64,000 nucleotides of DNA from Streptomyces sp. NBC_01478 (GTDB lineage Bacteria > Actinomycetota > Actinomycetes > Streptomycetales > Streptomycetaceae): NCBI RefSeq assembly GCF_036227225.1, contig NZ_CP109444.1:1302001-1366000 (forward strand), written 5' to 3'. A program made the translations under genes and the position numbers. The notes beneath the pieces were generated by a model. The model was not told the origin of the DNA, made no database searches, and saw only the letters and a list, made by a program, of their open reading frames with translations. Of the stretch, positions 8,803-17,210 are shown piece by piece; the first letter of the stretch is position 1, and each line of letters begins with the position of its first letter.

Positions 8803-9885
8803 GTGCATCCCCTGCCGCCCGGGCGGATCAGCGGCCCGGTCAGGACTCTGGTCGTGGCGCTGGTCGTACCCCTGCGGGGTCCGGCGGGCGTCTTCGGCCC
8901 GTCCTGCGAACTGGCCGCGCAACTCGCCGTGGAGGAACTCAACGCCATCGGCGGGGTGTTGGGCCGCGAGGTCCGGCTGATCGTGGTGGACGGCGGCGCC
9001 CCGGCTGAGCAAGTGGCCGCCGAGGTCGAGGTGTTGGTGTCGATGCGCGCGGTCGACGCGGTGGTCGGCTGGCACACCTCGGCGGTCCGCAAGGCGCTGG
9101 TGCCGCGCATCGCGGGCCGGGTGCCCTACGTCTACACCGCGCAGTACGAGGGCGGCGAGCGCACGCCCGGGGTGTTCCTGACCGGCGAGACCGACGCGGC
9201 CCAACTCCTGCCCGCCATGCGCCTGTTGGCGGAGGAGACGGGCGCGCGGCGCTGGTGCACGGTGGGCAACGACTACGTGTGGCCGAGAGTCACCGCCCGG
9301 GCCGCGCGCCACTACGCCCGGGAGTGCGGTGGCCGGGTGCGCGACGAGATCTTCGTCCCCCTGGGCACCTACGAGTTCGGCCCGGTGCTGCGGCGCGTCG
9401 AGCGGTGCGAGGCGGACGCCGTCCTGATGCTGCTGGTCGGCGACGACGCGGCACGCTTCAACAGGGCGTTCGCCGCCCACGGGTTGCACCAGCGGTGTCT
9501 GCGGCTGAGCACCCACATGGACGAGAACATCCTGCTGTCCACCGGCGCGGAGGCCACCGAGGGACTGTGGGCGGCGGCCGGCTACTTCGAGACCCTCGCC
9601 ACCGCCGAAAGCCTTGATTTCAGCGGGCGTTACGCGGCCCGCTTCGGCGTGGAAGCACCCGTCGTGGGCAGCCTCGGCGAGTCGTGCTTCGAAGGCGTAC
9701 GACTGCTGGCGGCCCTGGCCGAGCAGGCGCGGTCGCTCGATGTGGGCACCATGTGCGCGGTCGGCGGCACCGTCTCGTACGAGGGCCCCCGGGGCGTACT
9801 GCGTCTGCACGGCAATCACCTCCGTCAACGGCTGTACCTGGCACGGGCGGACGCCTTCGACTTCGACATCGTCGCCCAACTCTGA
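8803..9885 (+). CDS. AmiC/UrtA-like ligand-binding protein (periplasmic-binding-protein type I fold) without signal peptide
   Basis: A 360-residue protein of the receptor-family ligand-binding fold. VALVVPLRGPAGVFGPSCELAAQLAVEELNAIGG is shared with AmiC, NasS/FmdD and urea/branched-chain binding proteins, and GREVRLIVVDGG follows. There is no signal peptide or lipobox, so it is probably a cytoplasmic sensor like AmiC of Pseudomonas, which binds short amides and controls an antiterminator. The GTG start at 8803 has GGAGG 7 bases upstream; the long ORF from 8191 overlaps the MarR gene and is rejected. No AmiR/ANTAR partner is adjacent. The next gene is an NCS1 permease, suggesting the ligand is a nitrogen compound taken up by it. 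Ligand unknown. Confidence 0.82.
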   Translation: MHPLPPGRISGPVRTLVVALVVPLRGPAGVFGPSCELAAQLAVEELNAIGGVLGREVRLIVVDGGAPAEQVAAEVEVLVSMRAVDAVVGWHTSAVRKALVPRIAGRVPYVYTAQYEGGERTPGVFLTGETDAAQLLPAMRLLAEETGARRWCTVGNDYVWPRVTARAARHYARECGGRVRDEIFVPLGTYEFGPVLRRVERCEADAVLMLLVGDDAARFNRAFAAHGLHQRCLRLSTHMDENILLSTGAEATEGLWAAAGYFETLATAESLDFSGRYAARFGVEAPVVGSLGESCFEGVRLLAALAEQARSLDVGTMCAVGGTVSYEGPRGVLRLHGNHLRQRLYLARADAFDFDIVAQL

Positions 9886-10097
9886 CCTCCCCCACCCGCT
9901 CGAAGGGAGGCTACCTTCCCTCAGAAATAGTTTCCACAGGAAGCATTGATTAAATCTACGCGCGTCGCCAAAAGAATTTTGAAAGCTCTTCCATTTAAAA
10001 CAGGCGAAACGGCCGGGAAACAATTCGGCGTGACTCTTCCGTCCAACTCCCCCGGGCCGTCCGGGAGATGACCACACCCGTGGAAGAAGGAAGTGTC
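9886..10097 (+). promoter_or_regulatory. AT-rich upstream region of the NCS1 permease
   Basis: About 210 bases between the AmiC-like gene and the permease. The middle part (9920-10025) is much richer in A and T than anything nearby, with runs such as AAAAGAATTTTGAAAG and CATTTAAAAC. An imperfect GC hairpin (9902-9922, AGGGAGG/CCTTCCCT with one bulge) follows the AmiC-like stop and may terminate it. No consensus -35/-10 pair or clear twin hexaloop ANTAR target could be assigned. Confidence 0.4.
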
Positions 10098-11795
10098 GTG
10101 ACGGAGATCGTCGACAAAGAGGCGCCGGCAACGGCAGCCGGACGGACCTACAACGACTGGGCGAAGAACGACACGCTGGAGGACTACTCGCTGCGCTACG
10201 CGCCGAAGTCCTTCCGCCGCTGGACGCCGTACGTGGTGGCCACCACCGCCCTGGGCGGTATCGCGTACCTCGCCGACTTCGCCATCGGCGGCTCGATCGC
10301 GATCTCGAACGGCTTCTCCAGCGCCATGGTGGCGATCCTGGCGGCGGCGGTGACGATCTTCCTCACCGGCATCCCGATCTCGTACTACTCGGCCAAGTAC
10401 TCCATCGACATGGACCTGTTGACCCGGGGCGCCGGCTTCGGCTACCTCGGCTCGACCCTCACGTCGGTCATCTACGCCAGCTTCACCTTCATCTTCTTCG
10501 CCCTCGAAGGCTCGATCATGGCGCAGGCCCTGGACCTGGGCCTCCATATCCCCCTGGCAGTCGGCTACTTGATCTGCTCGCTGATCATCCTGCCGCTGGT
10601 GATCTACGGCATGACCGCGCTCTCCAAGATGCAGGTGTGGACCCAGCCGGTGTGGCTGGTCCTGATGGTCGCGCCGTTCGTGTCCATCGCGATCCAAGAG
10701 CCGGGCAAGTTCTCGGAGTTCACACACTTCGCGGGCAACTCCCCCACAGGTTCCGGCATCAGCATGCTCGGTGTCGGCGCGGGCGCCGGCGTGGCGCTCT
10801 CCCTCATCGCGCAGATCGGTGAGCAGGTCGACTACCTGCGCTTCATGCCCGACAAGACCCCGCAGAACGCCAAGAAGTGGTGGGGCGCGGTGCTCTCCGC
10901 CGGTCCCGGCTGGGTGGTCCTCGGCGCGGCGAAGCAGATGGGCGGCGCCTTCCTCGCCTTCTACATCGCCGGCAGCGTGGGCCTGGCCAAGGCCAACGAG
11001 CCCATCCAGCAGTACGTGTCCGGCTTCAAGACCTTCGCCGCCCCGGTCGCCCTCGGCCTCGCCACGTTCTTCGTGATCCTGTCCCAGGTGAAGATCAACT
11101 CGACGAACGCGTACTCCGGTTCACTGTCCTGGTCGAACTTCTTCTCCCGCCTGACACACCGTCACCCGGGCCGCGTGGTCTACATCTTCCTCAATGTCGG
11201 CATCGCGCTGGCCCTGATGGAGGGCGGCGTCTTCGGCTTCCTCAACACGGTGCTCGGCTTCTACTCCAACGTGGCGATCGCCTGGATCGGCGCGGTCGTC
11301 GCCGACCTGGTCATCAACAAGCCGCTCAAACTCAGCCCGTCCTACATCGAGTTCAAGCGCGCCCACCTGTACAACTTCAACCCGGTCGGCTTCGGCTCGA
11401 TGCTCATCGCGTCGGCCGTCTCCATCGCGGCGTACTTCGAGGCGTTCGGCGACTACGGCAAGGCGTACTCCCCCTTCATCGCCCTGTTCCTGGCGATGGT
11501 CCTCTCGCCCCTGTTCGCGTACCTCACCAAGGGCAAGTACTACATAGCCCGCCTCGACGACCTCGCGGAGCCCCTGCTCGACGCGGACGGATACCCGTCG
11601 GCCGTCATCCTCAACTGCACCGTCTGCACAACGGACTTCGAGCGCCCCGACGTGGCGAACTGCCCCTTCCACTCCGGCCCGATCTGCTCCCTGTGCTGCA
11701 GCCTGGAGAAGGACTGCCACGACTCCTGCAAGAGCGCCCCGGGTGCCACCGGCCCGGTCGACCTGGCGATGCCCGCCGTACGCTCGGCGGACTGA
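10098..11795 (+). CDS. NCS1-family purine/cytosine-type permease with cysteine-rich C-terminal tail
   Basis: About 565 residues. The soluble N-terminus contains YNDWAKNDTLEDYSLRYAPKSFRRW, and about 12 hydrophobic segments follow, e.g. YVVATTALGGIAYLADFAIG, VTIFLTGIPISYYSAKYSID and VGYLICSLIILPLVIYGMTA. This is the NCS1 nucleobase/hydantoin/thiamine-precursor symporter family. After the last membrane segment the chain continues as a tail with eight cysteines (CTVC, NCPFH, CSLCC, DCHDSC; codons 11616-11729) that is not part of the usual family and could bind metal. GTG at 10098 has AAGGAAG 4 bases upstream; the alternative ATG at 10068 has GGGAG directly abutting it. Substrate unknown; the AmiC-like protein upstream may sense it. 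Confidence 0.85.
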   Translation: MTEIVDKEAPATAAGRTYNDWAKNDTLEDYSLRYAPKSFRRWTPYVVATTALGGIAYLADFAIGGSIAISNGFSSAMVAILAAAVTIFLTGIPISYYSAKYSIDMDLLTRGAGFGYLGSTLTSVIYASFTFIFFALEGSIMAQALDLGLHIPLAVGYLICSLIILPLVIYGMTALSKMQVWTQPVWLVLMVAPFVSIAIQEPGKFSEFTHFAGNSPTGSGISMLGVGAGAGVALSLIAQIGEQVDYLRFMPDKTPQNAKKWWGAVLSAGPGWVVLGAAKQMGGAFLAFYIAGSVGLAKANEPIQQYVSGFKTFAAPVALGLATFFVILSQVKINSTNAYSGSLSWSNFFSRLTHRHPGRVVYIFLNVGIALALMEGGVFGFLNTVLGFYSNVAIAWIGAVVADLVINKPLKLSPSYIEFKRAHLYNFNPVGFGSMLIASAVSIAAYFEAFGDYGKAYSPFIALFLAMVLSPLFAYLTKGKYYIARLDDLAEPLLDADGYPSAVILNCTVCTTDFERPDVANCPFHSGPICSLCCSLEKDCHDSCKSAPGATGPVDLAMPAVRSAD

Positions 11796-11810
11796 CCACC
11801 GCATTGCCAC

Positions 11811-11846
11811 CGCTCCGGCCCGCGTCCCACGACACGGGCCGGAGCG
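11811..11846 (+). terminator. Strong rho-independent-like terminator after the NCS1 permease
   Basis: A perfect 12-base GC-rich stem (CGCTCCGGCCCG and its complement) with a 12-base loop, 16 bases after the permease stop and 43 bases before the next gene. Streptomyces terminators usually lack the U tract, as here. Confidence 0.75.
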
Positions 11847-11888
11847 TCACGCGCGGCCAACCCTGCACCGGTCGGCAGAATCACCCGC

Positions 11889-12917
11889 ATGACCGCGCAC
11901 TCCCTCGTCACTCGTGCCCGCCACCTCGCGGACGACCTCCTCATCCCCCACGCCGAACAGGTCGACCAGGAGGGCGTCCCGCCGACCCACATCGAGGCGA
12001 TCAAGCACTCCGGGCTCCTGGGCGTGAACGCCCCCGTGTCCTACGGCGGCTCGGCGGCACCCGGCGCGGTGGCGAGGGATACGGCGGAGATCCTGGCCGG
12101 GGCATGCTGCTCCACGTGGTTCGTCCAGACCCAGCACCACACGCCGGTCATGACGCTGGCGAAGAGCGAACTGCCGGTACGGGAAAGGCTGTTGGGACCG
12201 CTCGCGCGAGGCGAGCTGCTGTCCGGGGTGGCGTACGCACATCTACGGGCGTACCCCCGCATCCCCGTACGGGTGACACGGGAGCGGGGCGGCTGGCGGT
12301 TCGACGGCACGGTCCCCTGGTACACGGGTTGGGGCCTGAACGACGTGATGCTGCTCGCGGGGGTGACCGACGCGGACGAGGCGCTGTTCGCGTTCACCGA
12401 AGCGCGGGAGCAGCCCGGCCTGCGGCCCTCGGCCCCGATGCGGCTGGCGGCGCTCACCGCGTCCCGGACCGTGTCGCTGGAGCTGGACGGCCTGTGGCTC
12501 CCCGAGGAGGCGGTGGCCCTGCGCGCGCCGTACGCGGAGTGGGCGAGGACCGACCGCCCGAAGCCGACGAACGCGTCACCGGCGGTGTTCGGAGTCGCGG
12601 AGGCGGCGCTCGCCCTGCTGGACCAGGACACCGCGGGCCCACTCCGCGCCCGCCTCGGCGAGGTACGCGAGCAGGCCTACGCCCTGGCCGAACACCCGGC
12701 GCCGCACGAGCACTTGGCCGAGCGGCTCGCCCTGAGGACACAGGCGTACGAGGTGCTGATGACGGCCACGACGGCAGCCGTGGTGGCCGGGGGCGGCAGA
12801 TCCCTGGCATTGACGAGCAGGGCCCAACGCCTCGCGCGCGAGGCCCTGTTCCTGCTGGTTCAGGGCCAGACGGCGGAGTCGAGAGCGGCCCACCTGAAGG
12901 CACTGGCCGACTCGTAA
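11889..12917 (+). CDS. Acyl-CoA dehydrogenase-like flavoprotein
   Basis: A 342-residue protein of the acyl-CoA dehydrogenase fold in a shortened form. The N-terminal helical domain carries GLLGVNAPVSYGGSAAPG, the beta domain YTGWGLNDVMLLAGVTDADEA, and the C-terminal helical domain ALRTQAYEVLMTATTAAVVAGG plus LTSRAQRLAREALFLLVQGQ. Family members include true dehydrogenases and flavin-dependent monooxygenases (DszC/hydroxylase group). The catalytic Glu of the dehydrogenases is not evident and the chain is ~50 residues shorter than usual, so a monooxygenase-like or non-classical role is likely. It follows the permease terminator and stands as its own unit. Confidence 0.75.
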   Translation: MTAHSLVTRARHLADDLLIPHAEQVDQEGVPPTHIEAIKHSGLLGVNAPVSYGGSAAPGAVARDTAEILAGACCSTWFVQTQHHTPVMTLAKSELPVRERLLGPLARGELLSGVAYAHLRAYPRIPVRVTRERGGWRFDGTVPWYTGWGLNDVMLLAGVTDADEALFAFTEAREQPGLRPSAPMRLAALTASRTVSLELDGLWLPEEAVALRAPYAEWARTDRPKPTNASPAVFGVAEAALALLDQDTAGPLRARLGEVREQAYALAEHPAPHEHLAERLALRTQAYEVLMTATTAAVVAGGGRSLALTSRAQRLAREALFLLVQGQTAESRAAHLKALADS

Positions 12918-13001
12918 TTCGCTTGACCCGGCCGCGGAGCGGCGCTGCACTGTGGCTGGCAGCACGGGACGTGGTGCCGGTATCTCTGGGAGGCAGCGAC
13001 A

Positions 13002-14225
13002 GTGGTGGAGATCCGTCCCACGACCGACGACGACCTCGACGTGTTCGTCGACACGCTCCACGCCGCGTTCGGGCTCTTCCCGGAAACCCCGACCGAAGGC
13101 GGCGGTCTCTGGTGGTCGGCGCTCGAGATCGACCGCTGCCTGCTCGCCACGGCGGCGGACGGACGGCCCGTCGGCACCGCCGGCGCACACTCCTTCGAGC
13201 TCACGCTGCCCGGCGAGACCGTCGTCCCGGTCAGCGGGGTGACCGCCGTCGGCGTCCTGCCCTCGCACCGACGCCAGGGCGTACTCAACGCGATGATGCG
13301 CCACCAGCTCACCGAGCTGCGGGCGCGCGGGGAGTCCCTCTCCGTGCTGCTGGCCTCCGAGGCCCTCATCTACCGCAGGTTCGGCTACGGACCGGCGACC
13401 TACACCCAGCGCCTGACGGTGCCGCGCCACCGGGCCGCCCTCACCCTTCCCCGGGCGCGCGGCACGGACGGCGAACTGACCACCGGCTCGGTCGAGTTGC
13501 TGCGCCGTGCCGAGTGCGGCGAGATCCTGGAGGAGGTCTACGACCGCTACCGCCGAGCACAGCCCGGCGCGCTCTCCCGGCCGCACCGCTGGTGGGCGCT
13601 GCGCGCGGGGCAGCCCCCGATCTCTCCGAAGCCTCGCTACGTCGCCGTCCACCGTGACGCCGACGGGGTCCCGGACGGGTACGCCAGCTATTCGCTCGGC
13701 GAATCCCAGACCCTGACCGTGGACGAGACCATCGCCACCGATGACGCCGTCTTCACGGCTCTGGCCCGGTTCGTGCTCGGCCACGACCTGGTCGGTCAGG
13801 TCGTGTTCAAGCATGTCCCGCCCGGCCATCCGCTGCGCTGGCAGCTCGCGGACTTCCGCGCCGGAGAGGTGGGCGGCGACACCGACTGGCTCTGGGTGCG
13901 GCTGCTGGACGTCCCGCGTGCGCTGACCGAGCGCGGCTGGTCGACGGACGGCGAGCTCGTCCTCGACGTCGACGACCCGTTCCTCGGCGAGCACGGCCGC
14001 TACCTGCTGACCGTTCGGGACGGCAAGGCCGACTGCGTCCCGACGGGCCGGGAGCCCGACCTGTCCCTGGACATCAGCGACCTGGGCTCGGTCTACCTGG
14101 GCGGCACCGCCCCGAGCACACTCGTGCGGGCCGGCCACATCCGGGCCCACCGCCCGGACGCACCGGCCCTCGCCGATGCTCTTTTCCGGGCCGATCGCGC
14201 CCCGCACTGCCTGCACTGGTTCTGA
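13002..14225 (+). CDS. Eis-like GNAT N-acetyltransferase
   Basis: A 407-residue protein with the Eis plan: an N-terminal GNAT domain, a second GNAT-like middle domain and a C-terminal SCP2-like domain. VGVLPSHRRQGVLNAMM is the acetyl-CoA pyrophosphate loop, and YRRFGYGPAT matches the conserved motif that follows it in Eis proteins. The C-terminus ends in a hydrophobic-aromatic HCLHWF, as in Eis, where the terminal carboxylate takes part in catalysis. Eis proteins acetylate aminoglycosides or other amines at several positions, so drug modification is possible but unproven. GGGAGG is 8 bases before the GTG at 13002; a second GTG follows directly. Confidence 0.87.
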   Translation: MVEIRPTTDDDLDVFVDTLHAAFGLFPETPTEGGGLWWSALEIDRCLLATAADGRPVGTAGAHSFELTLPGETVVPVSGVTAVGVLPSHRRQGVLNAMMRHQLTELRARGESLSVLLASEALIYRRFGYGPATYTQRLTVPRHRAALTLPRARGTDGELTTGSVELLRRAECGEILEEVYDRYRRAQPGALSRPHRWWALRAGQPPISPKPRYVAVHRDADGVPDGYASYSLGESQTLTVDETIATDDAVFTALARFVLGHDLVGQVVFKHVPPGHPLRWQLADFRAGEVGGDTDWLWVRLLDVPRALTERGWSTDGELVLDVDDPFLGEHGRYLLTVRDGKADCVPTGREPDLSLDISDLGSVYLGGTAPSTLVRAGHIRAHRPDAPALADALFRADRAPHCLHWF

Positions 14226-14232
14226 CCACGGC

Positions 14233-15375
14233 TCAGCCCGCGAACGGCACCTGTGCCCCAGCGGGCTTCCGGTCGCCGACGGGGTGCCGCCAGACTCCCT
14301 CCGCGGCCAGCCTCGGCAGCACCCCTTCCCCGAACCAGTACGCCTCCTCCAGATGCGGATACCCGGACAGCACGAACTCCTCGATCCCCAGCGCCGCGTA
14401 CTCCTTGATCCGCTCGGCGACCTCCTCGTGGCTACCGACCAACGCCGTCCCCGCCCCACCCCGTACCAGCCCGATCCCGGCCCACAGATTGGGATGGATC
14501 TCCAGCCCGTTCCGACTCCCGCCGTGCAACGCCAGCATCCGCTGCTGTCCCTCCGATTCACTCCGCGCGAGCCCCGCCTGCACGGACTTCACGGTCTCGG
14601 AGTCGAACCCTTCGAGCAGCCGGTTCGCCTCGGCCCAGGCCTCCGCGGACGTGTCCCGCGTGATCACATGCAGCCGAATTCCGAACCGAAGCGTCCGTCC
14701 CTCCTTCGCCGCCAGCCCCCTGATCCAGGCGATCTTCTCGGCGACCTGGGCGGGCGGCTCACCCCAAGTGAGGTACACGTCCACGAACTTGGCGGCGATC
14801 TCACCCGCGATCGGCGACGACCCCCCGAAGTACACCTCGGGCACCGGCTCGGGCAACCGTGCCAGTTTCGCGTCCTCGACGCGCAGATGCTCGCCCGCCA
14901 GATCGACGGTCTTGCCGTCCCACAACTGCCGTACGATCTCCAGGAATTCACCGGTACGGCGGTAACGGTCGTCCTTGTCGAGGAAGTCCCCGTAGGCCCG
15001 CTGCTCGTGGCTCTCGCCTCCGGTGACGACGTTGAGGAGCAGCCGTCCGCCGGTCTGCCGCTGGAACGTGGACGCCATCTGCGCGGCGAGCGTCGGCGAG
15101 ACGAAGCCGGGCCGGAAGGCGACCAGGAACTTCAGGCGTTCGGTGTTCTGGCTGACCATCGCGGTGGTCAGCCACGCGTCCTCGCACCAGGCGCCGGTGG
15201 GCGTGAGGGCGCCCACGAAACCGAGGTCCTCCGCCGCGCGGGCGATCTGGCTCAGGTAGGCGACCGTCGGCGGCCGGTCCCGTCCGGAGACGGTGGCGGG
15301 GGTTCCGTGACCGCCGCCCACGACATGGCGGCTGTCTCCGTTGGTGGGGAGGAACCAGTGGAAGGTGAGGGACAC
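14233..15375 (-). CDS. ssuD: FMNH2-dependent alkanesulfonate monooxygenase (SsuD-type)
   Basis: A 380-residue luciferase-like monooxygenase, exactly the length of SsuD. TFHWFLPTNGDSR begins the barrel, LLLNVVTGGES and LTWGEPPAQVAEKI match SsuD closely, and FGIRLHVITRDT and LSGYPHLEEAYWFGEGVLP are further family motifs. SsuD uses reduced FMN and O2 to release sulfite from alkanesulfonates. The start is GTG at 15375 with GGAG 7 bases upstream; the longer ORF to 15522 runs into the previous gene. It is the last gene of the sulfur operon, 35 bases after the sfnB-like gene. No dedicated sulfonate ABC transporter is in the window. Confidence 0.9.
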   Translation of the reverse strand: MSLTFHWFLPTNGDSRHVVGGGHGTPATVSGRDRPPTVAYLSQIARAAEDLGFVGALTPTGAWCEDAWLTTAMVSQNTERLKFLVAFRPGFVSPTLAAQMASTFQRQTGGRLLLNVVTGGESHEQRAYGDFLDKDDRYRRTGEFLEIVRQLWDGKTVDLAGEHLRVEDAKLARLPEPVPEVYFGGSSPIAGEIAAKFVDVYLTWGEPPAQVAEKIAWIRGLAAKEGRTLRFGIRLHVITRDTSAEAWAEANRLLEGFDSETVKSVQAGLARSESEGQQRMLALHGGSRNGLEIHPNLWAGIGLVRGGAGTALVGSHEEVAERIKEYAALGIEEFVLSGYPHLEEAYWFGEGVLPRLAAEGVWRHPVGDRKPAGAQVPFAG

Positions 15376-15410
15376 GTGGGGTCTCCGATCCGGTCTGTCC
15401 TGAAGGTGGG

Positions 15411-16619
15411 TTAGAGGAGGCCGTGGCGGGGTGGCCTGGTGCCGTTGAGCACGTATCTGCCGATGTGCTGGATCTTCCAGCGGGCCGGGTCGTGCAGGGT
15501 GTGGGTGCGGGCGTCCCGCCAATGCCGGTGCAGGTTCAGCGAGTTGAGCGCCGAGCGTGTTCCCGACACCTCGAACAGCGCGCCCGCCACCTCCACGGCG
15601 GCCTGCGCCGCGTACACCTTGGCCGCCGCCACCGCGACGGAGGCCTCCGCCGCCGAGTCGTCGCTCAGTTGGCCGCGCGCGGCGTCCACGGCGCGGGCCG
15701 CCTGGATCAGCAGCGCCTCGGACGCCCTTACCTGGAGGGCGAGTTCACCGAACCGCTGGATCAGCAGCGGGTCCTCGGCGGCGGTCTCGACCCCGCTCTC
15801 GAACCAGGGCCGGCTCTTCGTCCGGACGAACTCGGCGGCCTCGGCCAGCGCTCCCCCGGCGATCCCGGCGTCGATGGCGGCGTGCAGCAACTGGGCTATG
15901 GCGCCGTGGAGTTGGGGACCTTCGAAGGTGAGGTGGTGGGGCAGCACCCGGTCGGCAGGGACGGCGACGCCCTCCAGCCGGACCGTGCCGCTGGCCGTCG
16001 TACGCTGGCCCATTCCGTCCCAGTCGTCGACGACCGTGACGCCTTCGGCGCCGCTCGGGACGTAGGCGACATGGAGGTTGTCGTCCTCGGTGCGGGCGAG
16101 GACGGGGATCCAGTCGGCGAAGAGGGCGCCGGTGGAGTAGTGCTTGACGCCGGTCAGGCGGTAGGAGCCGTCGGGCTGACGTGTCAGCCGGGTGCGGATG
16201 TCCTGGACGTGTTTGGTGCCGGCCTCCGACTGGGCGTTGCCGAGGCGGCGGCCGGCGAGCAGTTCGGCGAAGAAGAACTTCCGCTGGTCCGGGGTGCCCT
16301 GACGGCGGATCACATTGACGTAGGCGAAGTGGCTCTGCGGGATCTGGGCGAGGCTGCCGTCGGCGGAGCCGAGGAGACGGAAGATCTCGGCGAGGGTCTC
16401 CGCGCTGACGTCGGCGCCGCCGTATTCTGCGGGCACGGTGACGGCGAGCAGTCCGGAGGCGGAGAGCCGGTCCAACTCGGCGCGCGGGAGCCTGCGTTCG
16501 GTGTCGCGAGCGGAGGCCCCGGCCCGGAACTCGTCGGCCAGCGCGGCGGCGAGGGCGAGGGCCTCGGCGTCGTCGGCGATCACATGCGCGGTCCCGCCGG
16601 TGGTCTCGTGGGCGGTCAT
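15411..16619 (-). CDS. sfnB: SfnB-like acyl-CoA-dehydrogenase-family oxidoreductase for sulfur acquisition
   Basis: A 402-residue ACAD-fold flavoprotein. ASGLLAVTVPAEYGGADVS, LAQIPQSHFAYVNVIRRQGT, LTGVKHYSTGALFADWIPV and the terminal LNLHRHWRDARTHTLHDP are the pattern of the SfnB/DszC-like group. DszC-type members use reduced flavin to oxidise sulfur in organosulfur compounds. It lies 5 bases after the ssuE-like gene and must be translated with it. Its place between the reductase and the two LLM monooxygenases makes a flavin-dependent sulfur-oxidising step likely, but the substrate (sulfide, sulfoxide or sulfone) is not certain. Confidence 0.85.
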   Translation of the reverse strand: MTAHETTGGTAHVIADDAEALALAAALADEFRAGASARDTERRLPRAELDRLSASGLLAVTVPAEYGGADVSAETLAEIFRLLGSADGSLAQIPQSHFAYVNVIRRQGTPDQRKFFFAELLAGRRLGNAQSEAGTKHVQDIRTRLTRQPDGSYRLTGVKHYSTGALFADWIPVLARTEDDNLHVAYVPSGAEGVTVVDDWDGMGQRTTASGTVRLEGVAVPADRVLPHHLTFEGPQLHGAIAQLLHAAIDAGIAGGALAEAAEFVRTKSRPWFESGVETAAEDPLLIQRFGELALQVRASEALLIQAARAVDAARGQLSDDSAAEASVAVAAAKVYAAQAAVEVAGALFEVSGTRSALNSLNLHRHWRDARTHTLHDPARWKIQHIGRYVLNGTRPPRHGLL

Positions 16620-16624
16620 GCCGA

Positions 16625-17179
16625 TCAGCCCGCCGCTGCCAGGAGCGGGGTCCGGCCGAGGGCGGCCGAGAACTGGTCGACCACCTGGGTGAGCGCCTCG
16701 GTGGCGGCGGGGGCGACGGTGAGCGAGCCGTCCTCGTGGGCGGTGATGTCCTTGTCGAGGGTGAACCAGCCCTGGACTATGTGGGCCGCGCCCATGGAGT
16801 TCAGCACCGGGCGGAGCGCGTAGTCGATCGCCAGCACATGGGCCGTTGACCCACCCGTGGCGAGCGGCAGCACGGTCTTGCCGGTGAGGGCGTACTGCGG
16901 GAGCAGGTCGAGCAGCGCCTTGAGGACTCCGGAGTAGGAGGCCTTGTAGACGGGGGTGCCGACGACCACTCCGTCGGCGCGGGCGAACAGTTCGGTGGCC
17001 TCGACGATGGCCGGGTGGCGGAAGTCCGCGCCGAGCAGGGCCTCGGCGGGGACGGTGCGCACGTCGAGCGGGATCACCTCGTGCCCGTGGGCGATCAGCC
17101 GCTTGTCCAGATGGCGCAGGAGCCGGTTGGTGCGGGAGGAGACGGAGGGGCTGCCGGAGACGGACAGGACGGTGGCCAT
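16625..17179 (-). CDS. ssuE: NADPH-dependent FMN reductase (SsuE-type)
   Basis: A 184-residue flavodoxin-like reductase. VLSVSGSPSVSSRTNRLL is the phosphate-binding loop, GTPVYKASYSGVLKALLDLLPQ the conserved second motif and LPLATGGSTAHVLAIDYAL the third, all as in SsuE/MsuE. The enzyme supplies free FMNH2 to the monooxygenases SfnG and SsuD encoded on either side. The ATG at 17179 has GAGG a few bases upstream; the longer ORF (to 17476) is inside sfnG and is rejected. The gap to sfnG is 31 bases. Confidence 0.92.
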   Translation of the reverse strand: MATVLSVSGSPSVSSRTNRLLRHLDKRLIAHGHEVIPLDVRTVPAEALLGADFRHPAIVEATELFARADGVVVGTPVYKASYSGVLKALLDLLPQYALTGKTVLPLATGGSTAHVLAIDYALRPVLNSMGAAHIVQGWFTLDKDITAHEDGSLTVAPAATEALTQVVDQFSAALGRTPLLAAAG

Positions 17180-17210
17180 GGGTCCTCTTTCTGGTCTGCT
17201 GCGGGGGCGA

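Noticed and set aside
9886..10097. ANTAR-type twin hairpin or riboswitch in the AT-rich leader
   Set aside because: Only a short imperfect hairpin was found; no two hexaloops or known aptamer core could be drawn by eye.
12576..14561. 661-codon minus-strand ORF opposite the Eis-like and neighbouring genes
   Set aside because: Its sequence is low-complexity Arg/Gly/Pro and has no family motif, as expected for a shadow frame; the plus-strand GNAT protein has clear motifs.
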